From: Megachile rotundata | Lineage: Eukaryota > Arthropoda > Insecta > Hymenoptera > Megachilidae | Assembly: GCF_050947335.1 (NCBI RefSeq) | Contig: NW_027473537.1 | Span: forward strand, 77,501 to 141,500 | Length of the DNA stretch: 64,000 nt | Direction: 5' to 3' | In this document: one piece after another, positions 11,390 to 23,173 of the stretch | Position numbering within the stretch: position 1 is the first letter of the stretch | Layout of the letters: each line of letters starts with the position of its first letter | Translations under genes and position numbers: made by a program | Notes under the pieces: model-generated | The model's input: the letters and a program-made list of their open reading frames with translations, nothing else | Database searches by the model: none | Told to the model about the DNA's origin: nothing

Positions 11390-11784
11390 GTCATCGCGTG
11401 CCAGTTTCGATACCGACTGCTAGGGTGCAAACCTGACAACCGGGTGGGGCTCTTAACCCCTGTGCCTCCGACTTTAATTGGGGACGCCTAAAAACGCGAA
11501 AGCCGGCCGGCCACTTGTGTGGACTGCACACTTTAGGGACCCAGGTCGCCGCACGCTGTTTAGCCGTGACTGGGACTGCGATGGCGACGGAAGTCACCCA
11601 AACAGCAAACCAGTCACGTTACCGGCAGATACCACAAGGAGGTAGGTCGTGCCACTTGAACGGGATACGCTGGTGCACCTTACGAGAGGTCTGTGTTACG
11701 CTTCACCGTCCCTGCAACTACGACTCACGAAAGCGACAGAGTTTTTCCCCGGCGAACCGGAGGAGAAACCCGGAACGATTTACG
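11390..11784 (-). other. R2 5' leader (right copy, full length to the ORF)
   Basis: Minus-strand segment between the 28S junction at 11785 and the R2 ATG at 11389. In known R2 elements this region folds into an HDV-like self-cleaving ribozyme that frees the element from the 28S co-transcript. The leader here starts CGTAAATCGTTCCGGG and has GC-rich pairing potential, but I could not fold it. The function is inferred from position only. Confidence 0.6.
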
Positions 11785-11805
11785 CTTAAGAGAGTCATAG
11801 TTACT
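11785..11805 (-). other. 21-nt piece of 28S rDNA ending at the R2 cleavage site (right arm)
   Basis: Mirror of 10928-10948. On the minus strand it reads AGTAACTATGACTCTCTTAA plus G, immediately 5' of the R2 leader, in the same direction as the rDNA unit at 19504-28852. This matches the conserved 28S sequence exactly, unlike the mutated R2 site at 19504-19553. Confidence 0.9.
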
Positions 11806-12058
11806 AGTGGCCCATGGAGTCACTGGTTAATGTGGAATTGGAGATATTGATATATTTTAATGGAAGACTTGCAGTACTGTTGGTACATAGGGCCGTGGCG
11901 TGAATGGGTGTAGCAGTAGTGTTACAGTATTTGTGATGGTTGTGTTCGTAACCTGAAGTATTTGATGGCTCGTCTCGGTCACGGTCAGCGGAGATGATGT
12001 GGTCCAGAATTTGAAAGAATGATGTGTGGAAATGTAATGCCATGTTCTATTTGTCGAT
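11804..12058 (-). mobile_element. Helitron 3' tail, copy 2
   Basis: Mirror of 10675-10929, with the same terminal hairpin and CTAG end next to the 28S piece. Confidence 0.55.
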
Positions 12059-15000
12059 TTACTCGTCAAGTAGCAATTGATTGTATACGATATTTTTCGT
12101 GTGAGATGGGTCCGGATGTGTGGGATATACTCCGTGGCCGATGAGGATACGCAGTTGAGAGCGTGAGGTGACGCGACTCATGGCAACGTACAGCTGACCG
12201 TGATCAAAGACACTATCTTTCAAGTATATACCGACGCGCTGAAGAGTTTGGCCTTGCGATTTATTGACGGTCATGGCGAAAGCGACCTTAACGGGGAATT
12301 GTTCGCGGCTGAAAGCGACGCCCAATGTGGTGTCGCTTGGTGTCAGTTTGACGCGAGAAATTATAGCATCTTGGCCAATGTGAGTGCCTGTGATTATTTG
12401 AGCGCGGAATATGCGAGTGCCGAGAGAAGTTACGCGTAGGCGAGTTCCGTTCACTAAACCGTCGGCCGGAGACATATTGCGAATCAGAATGACAATGGTG
12501 CCGACTCGGAGGCGAAGTTTATGTGGAGGTAGGCCAGCCACTTCGACGTGATTGAGCAGTTCGATGGGGTAATCTACAATCGCTTCGGCTGATGGATCGA
12601 TTAATTTATCATCAGAAAAGTAAATTCGCTAGTCTCCTTCCAGAGAATCTAATATAAGATTATTAACGTAATCGCAGTGGTCGTTACGTGGGCAGAGTAA
12701 AGCATGGTCCGGGTTTGGCTGAGCAAGGTTATTGTCATATACCCAGTGAATGAGATCCTGCGGGGAACCGTGGAATAATAAATCAGCCGGAATACTCGTG
12801 ATGTCTGTGTCGGGGACGTTTGCTGATCCATTGCCGATAGTCAGCAGGTAGTCGGCGAAATCTTGTTGGCCGGGTCCAATTCGCATGTTCTGCGTAAGGT
12901 GGATAATTTTGAAATGCGGCCATAGAGGACTACTTACTACGTATGGACTCGGCGATGTTCGAGCCAGCAGGAGCATTAGGAATTATGGGAGCGCATTGTC
13001 TGAAATCACCGCCCAGCAAAATGATTTTGCCACCGAAGGGCCTCTCGGAGTTTCCTGTCAAATCTTTGAGTATGCGATCCATCGCCGTAAGAGCCCGCCG
13101 TTCGCACATGGACGCCTCGTCCATAATAATGAGTCTTGCAGCCATCAAACGTTGGCCTGCGGCACTGGCACGGCTTACGTTGCAATTAGAATGTTCGGTG
13201 AGGGGAACCGGTAGTTTGAAGAAGTAATGGGAGGTACGGCCGCCAGGCAATAGAAGGGCCGCTATTCCGGTCCACGCGGATGGGATGACGACGTGTCCAT
13301 TATTTCTGAAGTGTTGTATGAGGGCCTTGTATATAAACGTTTTGCCAGTGCCACCTGGACCATCCAGAAAGAAACAGGTAGGGCCTGTATACGACGAACT
13401 TAGAGTGTCTAAAATAGCATTATACGCTGTGAGGTGCCCCGTATTTAGCCGACTAACATATTCCTCATTAGGCACGACATACTCATCGAATGGAGCAATT
13501 TGACGGAGAGCGGTAGCCGGTGGTTCCGGGAAGTTTAAATTGGTCCAGTCAACCATATTAGCCTCTGCGATCAATCTTATGTCACGTAGACCATGCGCGA
13601 AACGAAGACTGTCGTCGGTGCCATAGATACGGATGAGGTCATGCGTAAGTTCCTCTTTGTGCTGTTCCCACATTGAAGCGCCGTTGGGTGGACGGGTCAG
13701 GACAAGTAGTTGTCCGAAGAGGACACGAAAAGCCCGCGGATGTTGGCATTGCGCGGCTTCGTCTAAGGTCTCCTGGAAGGCAGTACCACTATCGATCAGT
13801 CCGCGTGCGTGGCGTGCTTCTTGAGCGGAGGCGTACACTCTACCTTCGTAGGAAAAGAGTTCGTCCCAGTTGCGCGGACCCTTAACATGATGGAGCAAAA
13901 TCCGAGTTGCAGCCAATTCCGGGTTATTCGGTGGGACTTGGAATATTCTACCAATTCGGTTCGATTGTCGAACTCCGGCGGTCCACTTTTTTGCCTGGCT
14001 GCTCCATACGAAGTTCTGGGGGATATCCCGGTATAAATACTCGCGAGCGACCGGATTTATAGCGTTTAATTTAAAGAACGCCGTCAGTTGCGTGTCACGG
14101 TTAGCTGCCGTGTTTGCCGCATGACCTGCTTGCCCGTCCGCGAAGTATACCGTACGGTCGTTCCTCGTGTGTACCGTTAGGCGCTCTACGGTATGAGAGA
14201 GGCCGTATAGATTATACTTCATTAGGCGCCAGTGAGCCTCGGACGAACCAAGGTATCGCATTGTACGGTACCTCCTTATTTCGTTACCCGGTTCGGAGGT
14301 AATAATTTCGGCAATATGCGCTACGTCGTGGCCTTTATTAATATAATTAAAGATATATTTAATTACACGTACACCGGAAAGGTGTTCCACATTGATGTGA
14401 CAGCCGAACATCTTCGCTAGGTATGGGTTGTATGGTACCACATGCCGATTATCCAAACGAACCGTTATTTGACCGCGCTTCTTCATAACGTGCCGGCCGT
14501 TGTCTCGCCGACGGTATAGCGGATATCCGTTCAACTGCACCTGTGTATGTTGCTGGAAGGCCTTGGGGAAATTCTTCTTGCATGTAATCCCGCCGTCTGA
14601 CGAACAGATTTCAGTACACAGATGTAGGTAATTTGTACAAACTATATCGTATAATTCGGGGTCTACCTCCGGGTCCGGAATTTCTGCGCATATAACGCGA
14701 TCGATGTATTCGGGATCTCTCGAATTATACGGCGGTTCAACAGCGACTATCCAGTGCGAGTGGGGTATTTGTCGCTTTTGCATTTCTACGGAATAGCCGT
14801 AGTACCGGCATTTACCGAAGAATGCATCTTTGGTAATTAAATCTTTGAACCGCTGTTGTTTTGAATGGAAAACGCGATTCCCGATATCTGGCCTTAAGTC
14901 TCGCCGGTTTCCATGATTAATACTGGCCTCGATCTCGGGCCAAGCAGGATTTGCCGTGAAGGTGATAAAGAATGTCGCAGCACCAAGCTGCATAGACATG

Positions 15001-16640
15001 GCCAGCATGTCATGCATGGTATTCATTGCATGTCGTGGACCGCCGATGAATGAGGCTGGCAGCAATACTGGAACACTGGTGTCAGGATTGTTCGTCACGC
15101 TGGTCCTTTGATCGTGATTATTGAAATCGCCGATATTCTGCAATGAATCACGACGTAGAACACTCTGATTCTGTTGCAGCCATTGCAGTTTGTCTTCTTC
15201 AACTCGTAGAGCTTTGTCGACCAACCACTGCTGAAATAATTTCCCACAGTCCTGCAAATACTCTTGGTCGTCGCGGATGGCCATTTGATGAGCTGCATGC
15301 TCGCGAAGGGTGACGTATTTCCGGTTATCAGTTCCCACAGTGTGACGGATACCGGTGTGCCATCCAATTACCGAGTACGGATCCAGCAAAGGATATAACA
15401 TGGCATCAAGAAGGGGATTCGTAATCTTGACGATCTGTAGAGGTTCTGTGTTCGGCATGGCACGATTTTGGATGATCAGCTGGTGGTGTTGGCGAGGAAG
15501 ACCACCGTGGTCACCGTATAATACCGCTACATCGTCGCGTGTAGTCGGCAGGTTGGTACGCCCGACGTGAATACCGGCGCCAGCAGGGCCAGGCAAAAGT
15601 TGTATGTGGACTGTAGGCCGCGGTTGATTTTGTCGAATGAGCTCTTGCTCCTTCTCGTACGCGTGGAGAAATTGCTGAGCAAGGGCCAAGTTCTCTCGCA
15701 TGATCATACTAATATTATCTAAGATTCGAGGACTTAATTTCGTGGCCTCGTAGCGCAGTCTTGTGGCCGTTTCTATGTTGCAAAAGTAGGCTGAGCCATA
15801 CGGCATGTTTGCATTAGTGCGGGAACTATCCTCCTGATGTAACGGGCCAATGCGATGGAATATTTCTCCTCTACCGATCAGATAATATGTGCCAGACGGA
15901 GGGTTATCAATTTTGAGACCGAGCGAACAGAAACTAAAGGCAGAATTGATGTAGCGGCTATTGTCCTGGAAATATTTGAAGTCGCAGTGTTCTGGATTAG
16001 CGAAGACCTCACGGAGATACGGGTGGATCGGCCGAAGGGTAAACGCGACCTTTCCGTTAGAGCAGCAGGAAGAAAAGTGTCCGGCCTCGGTACGCTCGGA
16101 CTGGAAGTGTTTGGCCATGCAATGTGGACAAATGGCATTCATCGGCCCAATGCTATAATAACATGTCTCCGTGGAGAGTCTCGTGGCCGTAGCTTCTCCG
16201 GTACGACGGGCGACTTCTTTGCGCTCATTCAAGCGATACTTCTTCTCGCGTTGCAATCGACGCCGGCGTTCGTCGATACCTGCGGGCGTACGTCTGCCTT
16301 GTTCGTCCTCTTCAGTTGGTCGTAACCGTTGTGGACCGAAACATCGCCGTCCAGTATAGGGTAGCACTTCGCCATCTGGACCTATATTTGCGTAAGTAGC
16401 TGGTCGGCCGACGGAACGTGGATTAGCTGCGGTGCTGGTCGATGGCACGGCGTAGGGCGCGATGGAATCACGCACGTGAGTGGTAGATGTGGAATCCGAC
16501 GTTGACAAATTTGTCACTGAGCGTCTTTCGGAGTGGGAGTCTGTATTACGGCGGCGTTCGTTGTTGCCAGTAATCGTACCCCGTCGACGTGTTCTGGCTG
16601 GACGACCACTGCGAGCGGTATTCGGTGCTGAATCGGCCAT
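12059..16640 (-). pseudogene. Helitron Rep-helicase transposase, copy 2 (same breaks)
   Basis: Inverted copy of the gene at 6093-10674, starting at the ATG with first base 16640. It has the same Cys/His cluster, PHSHW HUH motif, KYIFNYINKG tyrosines, PIF1 Walker A/B and C-terminal helicase motifs. The long frame closes at 12930, at the same AGTAAGTAGT tract, and the in-frame TAG recurs at 12629-12631. The one protein difference I found is Glu for Lys at residue 1039 (FPEPPAT versus FPKPPAT). Shared inactivating changes mean the two genes were copied from one already broken gene rather than inserted independently as active elements. Confidence 0.92.
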
Positions 16641-16718
16641 AATTAATATTCGATCCACTGAAAGAAAGCGAATGAATACAAAATCTGTGTATTTGCAATT
16701 GATACAATTGATACTTAC

Positions 16719-17758
16719 GATGAAATTGGAAGACAGAGTTGATTAGTTAGAAGGGCGGTAATTGCTGACGATCCTGTAAAAATGTTTATTAGTTGGGGAA
16801 AGAAACAGAATTATTAAAAAATATATGTAGTTGAAAGTGGTGAGATATACTCACGTTGAAAACGAAGCAGAGTCGGCTGACGTCAACGAAATTTGTATGA
16901 TCGTGAATTGCTCACGGTCCTGGAAAAATTCGGATTAGTTAGTGAAAGAAACAGAATTATCAGAAGATGTATGTAATTTTAATTGATGAGATATACTTAC
17001 GTTGAAAACGATGGAGAGTTGGATGACCTGAAGGAAACGTCGGTGGTCGTGAAGTCCTGACGGTCCTGTAAAAATATGTATTAGTTAGTAAAACAAACAG
17101 AATTGTTACAAAATGTATATAGTTTGAAGCGATGAGATATATTTACGCTGAAAAGAAAAGAGTGTTGGATGACCTGAAGGAAACCTCGGTGGTCGTGAAG
17201 TCCTGACGGTCCTGTAAAAATTTGTATTAGTTAGTAAAAGAAACAGAATTGTTACAAAATGTATATAGTTTTAAGTGATGAGATATATTTACGCTGAAAA
17301 GAAAAGAGTGTTGGATGACCTGAAGGAAACCTCGGTGGTCGTGAAGTCCTGACGGTCCTGTAAAAATTTGTATTAGTTAGTAAAAGAAACAGAATTGTTA
17401 CAAAATGTAGATAGTTTGAAGTGATGAGATATACTTACGCTGAAAAGGAAAGACGATGGGATGACCTGAAGAAAACCTTGGTGGTCGTGAATTCCTCAGG
17501 GTCCTATAAAAAATAACATTCGTTAATGAAAAAAGCACAATTTGTAGAAAATGTATGGTTTTAAGTGATGTACTGTACTTATAACGTAAGCGAAGTGGAA
17601 AGATGTACGATCCCAACAGAACCTTTCTGGCGGTAATTGGACTGTTAAAAATATATGTAAATTGTTAAAAATATTATTTATAAAAAATATAAATTGTTTG
17701 GAGTGATATGTTTACTTACAACGTAAAGGGAAAACGTAAAACGCAAGGTGTATTTGTC
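16719..17758 (-). other. Tandem exon/intron-like units upstream of Helitron copy 2
   Basis: Mirror of 4973-6014: the same 65-bp blocks, donors, branch-point-like CTAAC motifs and acceptors, read on the minus strand toward the ATG at 16640. It differs by a 2-bp deletion in the first long intron-like segment. Confidence 0.68.
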
Positions 17759-17965
17759 CTGAAAAGGACAGTTATCGACGAATCGGAAAGTCGGTGAAAG
17801 TAGATACTGCGAGCAGGAGACGAGAGATGTTGCCTGGCTGAGCGCAGAACTGCAAATGAATACAATACGATGCGCGTCATCGCCTATGTAGGGTTCAGTC
17901 GTTCGGTTAGATGGCGCATGGAAATGTATTGTATCGTGAATATTGAAAGTGTGAGGTTTTTCCAC

Positions 17966-19136
17966 TTGCCGTAGATATCATTTTGTCCTTTTATTATTTT
18001 AGATTTATTATTTTATAAATATTTATAAAATAACTATAAAATAAATATTTATAAAATTTATTTATTATTTTATATATATAGGGTGTTTGAAAAAGTACAA
18101 AATTTTTCAAATCTTTTTATAATTATGCATTTTGTTAGTTTTTCCCACTTTACGTAAATAGTTGTTATTGTTTTTGATTATTGTAGTGTAATATATATAA
18201 GGTGTTTCAAAAATATAAATTTTTTCAAATATTTGTATAATTATGCATGTTGTTAGTTTTTTCCATTTGGCGTAAATAGTTGTTATTATTTTCTATTATT
18301 GTACTGTAATATATACAGGATGTTTCAAAAATATATAATTTTTTCAACATTTCGTAAATTATGCATTTTGTTAATACATTAATGTTGCCGTAAGTACTTG
18401 TTATAATATTTCACTATTTTGATAAAGTGCGTATCGGGTGTTTCAAAAATATAGAATTTTGTGAATATCTCCTAAGGTATACATTTGTGCGAAAAATGTT
18501 TGGGACAAAAGTTGTAAGGTTTTCGGTGGTGCACCCCATGGAAACATGGAAATATGTGTACGTGTTGAAAAAAAGAGAATCGACCTTGAAATACCGTGAA
18601 ATGTTGATCCTGCAGCAAAGCCGAATATATGGGCTGGTGCAGTCTTTGAAACCCTTCAACTTTTGTCTGAAACATTTTTCTCTAAAGTCAATAGTTTCGG
18701 AGATATTCGCAAGGACCACTATTTTTGAGTCACCCTGTATAAAACGTTCTGAGTGCAGATTCGTATTCTGTATAGGTAGCACTTCAACTTGTGTGGGATA
18801 CATTTTGCCGTGAGACCTACAGTTTCGTGGATATCGCGACGAAACGCTTTTCTGAAACACCCTGTAGAAACGAAATCGGTGCAAAAGTATGCAGCAACGG
18901 AAGCCCTACAACTCTTGTTCGAAACATTTTTCTCTAAAGCTAATAGTTTCGGAGTTTATACCGGCGGACCACCTTTCGTGAATGACCCTGTATATCCGGA
19001 AGTTGTCGTAGGAGGTTCCGGAAGGAGGGGATTTCGTACGATTTTTTCCGCTCTTTCGAACGCCGTAGAAAAAAATTGGGGTCGTTTTGAAAGTTTTTCG
19101 AGATTTTGAAAAGAAATTTTCCCCCTCCGGATTTTC
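17966..19136. repeat. CAGGGTG-type repeats (right arm)
   Basis: Mirror of 3595-4765, including the ~120-bp tandem units (about 18070-18470) and the CAGGGTG-type units (about 18730-19000). Confidence 0.7.
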
Positions 19137-19503
19137 AAAAATTTTTTTTTCAAAATTAAAGTACCCGTCGAGACGGTTCCAACGACACAAAGCACGCGTT
19201 CGTAAGCCCAGGAATAACGCGGCTATAAGGCGCCAAACATTAAAATGGCTACAGCTGTTTCAAAAAAGATGTCCGGAAAAAATGGCGGACAGGGTTTTAA
19301 ACGATGTCGAAAATGCCACCTTTTGAAAGGAAAAAAAAAGTTTCCTCCTATAAGGCTCGTAAAGATTTTGAAAAAAATTTTTTACCCCCACCACTTTTTT
19401 GAAATTTCGTAATTTTGGGTATATCTACAGGCGGAGACCTATCCAACGGTATATAGCACGTAGCGCCACCTATAGCGATAGCGTGGGAATAGTGGTTACA
19501 ATA
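19137..19503. other. AT-rich spacer between the palindrome and the truncated 28S
   Basis: It has A/T and purine runs, and the two similar stretches AAGATTTTGAAAAAAATTTT and TTTCAAAATTAAAG, suggesting degenerate repeat sequence that continues the palindrome's outer repeat. No gene seen. Confidence 0.5.
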
Positions 19504-19513
19504 ATTTGGTTAC

Positions 19514-19553
19514 CTTAAGCGAGTCATAGTAAACTTAAGCGAGTCATAGTAAA
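19514..19553 (-). repeat. 20-bp tandem duplication at the R2 target site
   Basis: On the minus strand the 20-mer TTTACTATGACTCGCTTAAG occurs twice in succession (19534-19553, then 19514-19533), each ending at the R2 cleavage position. Such upstream target duplications can accompany target-primed insertion. Confidence 0.92.
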
Positions 19554-19585
19554 CTCCTGCCGTTTACCCGCGCTTAATTGAATTC

Positions 19586-19626
<41 letters not shown>

Positions 19627-19650
19627 CGTCATCACCCTTGAGGGCCATCG

Positions 19651-19684
<34 letters not shown>

Positions 19685-21032
19685 CTAGTCCGTGCCAGTT
19701 CTGAACTAAGCGTTGAATGGCGGCCGAAGAGGCGAAAAGGACGGCCGAAGCCGTCACAAGAAGCCTCGCAGCAAGGAAGATCCGTTGGCGGCCAAGGCAC
19801 GGGACCGAGCTCGGATTCCGGGACGCGACACGAAGTCGCCAACCGTTCACCTCGCCCAGGTCCGGCACGTCAGCCTGGCCAACTTCCGGACCAAGCCCGA
19901 CACGCCTCGCTCCTCAGAGCCAATCCTTATTCCGAAGTTACGGATCCAATTTGCCGACTTCCCTTACCTACACTAATCTATCGACTAGAGGCTCTTCACC
20001 TTGGAGACCTGCTGCGGATATTGGTACGAACCGGCGCGATACCTCCACGTGGCCCTCTCCTGGATTTTCAAGGTCCGAGGGGAAGATCCAGACACCGCCG
20101 CAACTGCGGTGCTCTTCGCGTTCCAAACACTATCTCCCTGCTAGAGGTTTCCAGGGAACTCGAACGCTTATACAGAAAAGAAAACTCTTCCCAGATCTTC
20201 CGACGGCGTCTCCAGGTCATTTTGGGTTACCCCGACGAACACTCTTACGAGGGCTCGACTGGTATGCGGTTCCGCTGCCGGGTTCCGGAATAGGAACCGG
20301 ATTCCCTTTCGCCCGATTGGTGTGTTTCTCCCCAAATCAAGCAAAATTATATAAACAACGACGCATCTGCGACGCAACGACGACACGACTTGCGTTCGAT
20401 AGTTTGAAAGATTTAACCAAGCAAAAAATAAAAAAAAATCGCTTTCAGGCGTTCGACAACGTCGCATCACGTTGAACGTGATGTATCCATCGATCCGAAC
20501 CACGACCATTTTTTTTCGGCGTTCAACGTTTTTGTCAATTTATCAATAAAAATGATCATGTTCGAGCGGTGGATTAGGACACAAACACGAAACGACGGCG
20601 ACGTAAATTGTTATTTAACTGCAATTTTTTTCTCTTTTTAACATTTTTTGCCTTTTGCGCGCGTACGTGCGTGCGAGCGTACGTATGTTTGTCATTTGCG
20701 TTCGAAAAGCGTGAATTTTAGGACACCTCATCAACATTAGATTTCTCTTAGGGCTTAGGATCGACTGACTCGTGTGCAACGGCTGTTCATACGAAACCCT
20801 TCTCCACGTCAGTCCTCCAGGTCCTCGCTGGAGTATTTGCTACTACCACCAAGATCTGCACCGACGGCGGCTCGAGGCAGGCTCACGCCCAGACCCTTCT
20901 GCGCACATCGCCGCGATCCTCCTACTCGTCAAGGCTTCATGGAGAACGGGAACTGAATCCCGTTCCTACGCACTTGCCGTTGACGGCGGAGTATAGGCCC
21001 GACGCTTCAGCGCCATCCATTTTCAGGGCTAG

Positions 21033-21070
<38 letters not shown>

Positions 21071-21389
21071 ATTCCGACTTCCATGGCCACCGTCCTGCTG
21101 TCTTAAGCAACCAACGTCTTTCATGGTATCCCATAAGCGTCGACTTAGGCGCCTTAACTCTGCGTTTGGTTCATCCCACAGCGCCAGTTCTGCTTACCAA
21201 AATTGGCCCACTTGGCACTCTGATCCAAGAAAAATTTTATCAATTTATATCTCGTGGCTTCATGATAATTCAAGCAAGCCAGAGATCTCACCCATTTAAA
21301 GTTTGAGAATAGGTCGAGGTCATTTCGGCCCCAAGGCCTCTAATCATTCGCTTTACCAAATGAGACTCGTTGTGCGTTCGAGTCGAGTG

Positions 21390-21442
<53 letters not shown>

Positions 21443-22088
21443 AGTCTTTCGCCCCTATACCCAGTTCCGACGATCGATTTGCACGTCAGAATCGCTACGG
21501 ACCTCCATCAGGGTTTCCCCTGACTTCGTCCTGACCAGGCATAGTTCACCATCTTTCGGGTCCCAACGTGTACGCTCTAGGTGCGTCTCTTCTCGCAATG
21601 AGAACGAGACGCCCCGGGAGTGCGAGGCCTAATCGTAACGAGGCCCATCCTCCCTTAGTCGACTTCACGGACGACTTTCACTTTCATTTCGCCTTTAGGT
21701 TTATCAAATCCCAATGACTCGCGTACATGTTGGACTCCTTGGTCCGTGTTTCAAGACGGGTCCCGAGAGTACCCAAAGCAATAGCGTCGCCGACCGGTAA
21801 TTCAAAGTTTGGCCAGTCCAAGGACTCCGCCTGCCAACAGCCCGCCAGGTCCGGTTACGGCGCTAAGTCCGTACATCCGGTATCTAGACTGGAACGAGCT
21901 TGCGGCGGTCCTGGACGCAGTGCGTTCGAGAATTTTGCGGCCCGATACCGTCTGAGTACTGTCGCGCAGTCGGCCGGGCATCCAAGGGGCTGTCATCGTA
22001 CGCTAAAAGCGACGGACAGTCTTCGCCTCGGGCCTTAGACCGACACGCAACGGGTCGTGACGTTCTACTAGGGGATAAGTGCACAACT

Positions 22089-23173
22089 ACAGTAAATATT
22101 CGATATGTGCACCATTCTCGGGTCTGAACTGGTGCAGATATCGTACAGTTCCTACGTTGATTGATGTTTTGCCGAACGTAGAAAAGGACAGCGAGCGAAG
22201 GATACCGAATGTAAACAAACGGAAACATAGTGAGGGATAATACTAATGCAAGAATAAAACTTCTTTATTTTCCATTTTTTCGTTATCCAACTTTTACTAA
22301 TAGATTCTTAATATTTTTCTGATTAAAATAAGACTAAACACTAAATAATTTAGACTATTTATAGTACATGTTCGATATGTGCACCATTCTCGGGACCGAA
22401 CTGGTGCAGATATCGTACAGTTCCTACATTTCGAGCGAAGGAGACTGAACGTAAACAAACAGTCACCTACCAGAAGGACACTCCTAATGCAAGAATAAAA
22501 CTTTTTTATTTTTTATTTTCTTTTGTGAAATTTTTTCCATTATATTTGTAACATTTTTGTCGTTAAAATGAAACCAAACACGACATACTTCGAGACATAT
22601 TTACTTGTAATTTCAAGTGTTACGCGTACATCGATGATTTTACTCTAATAAGATATTGCAAGTAAATATAACTCGAATTACGTCGTGTTTGGTCTCATTT
22701 TAATCAGGAAAATGTCACGAACATGATAGAGAAAGTTTTATAAAAATTTGATAAAAAATAAAAAAGTTAGCAACGTATTAGGATTGTGAACAATTGAACA
22801 GACTTTTGATCTTTGTCGACAGCCACGATCGTAGTGCCTCTTTCTTTTTGACTCGCTATCCTCTTTGACGTGAGAAACTTTTATCGTCAATTAAACTAGT
22901 AAATATAGTCCAAATTATGTTATGTTTGGTCTTCTTTTAATCAGAAAAATATAAAGAATCTATTGGTAAAAGTTGGATTTCGAAAAAGTCAAAAATAAAA
23001 AAGTTTTATATTTGTATATGTATTGCTTCACGGATATACCCGAACCCGGATCATGTTACATTTCTCGGCGATCGAGCTTCTTGGCGTCTGAAGGGGTCTT
23101 CCCCCCAGTGGTGGGGATAACTTTGGTGCACATATCGTACAGATCATTTGTGCACATATCGAATATTTACTGT
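22089..23173. mobile_element. Foldback (nested inverted-repeat) DNA element inside 28S D2
   Basis: It is bounded by ACAGTAAATATTCGATATGT (from 22089) and its inverse complement (ending 23173). Inside, the segment GTGCACCATTCTCGGG...GGTGCAGATATCGTACAG occurs twice in direct order (about 22105 and 22378). The block TTACTAATAGATTCTT...TTTCTGATTAAAA (about 22300) is matched in inverse at about 22940-22970. A second block containing AAACACGAC (about 22570) is matched in inverse at about 22680-22720. The whole is therefore a nested hairpin with no coding capacity. D2 rDNA continues on both sides (GAATGTTCCGGC; CTTATCCCCTAGTAGAAC). The target duplication is unclear; TGCAC is a candidate. Confidence 0.8.

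Larger units (their letters stand above)
11574..19136. repeat. Right arm of the giant inverted repeat
   Basis: Reverse complement of 3595-11159, with the few differences listed there. The outer end near 19136 continues into unique AT-rich sequence rather than R2, so the two outer breakpoints have different neighbours. Confidence 0.95.

Noticed and set aside
11515..11850. 111-aa plus-strand frame, and the C-terminal half of the minus-strand frame 10883-11389
   Set aside because: They are antisense translations of the R2 leader, 28S piece and Helitron tail; only the first ~77 codons from 11389 are R2-like.
3595..19136. Two independent Helitron insertions in opposite orientation
   Set aside because: Identity continues well beyond the Helitron on both sides and includes shared mutations, so the arms arose by duplication of a larger segment.
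20330..20770. AT-rich stretch in 28S as an R-type insertion
   Set aside because: It lies where insect 28S has an AT-rich expansion segment, and no inverted ends, duplication or coding were seen.
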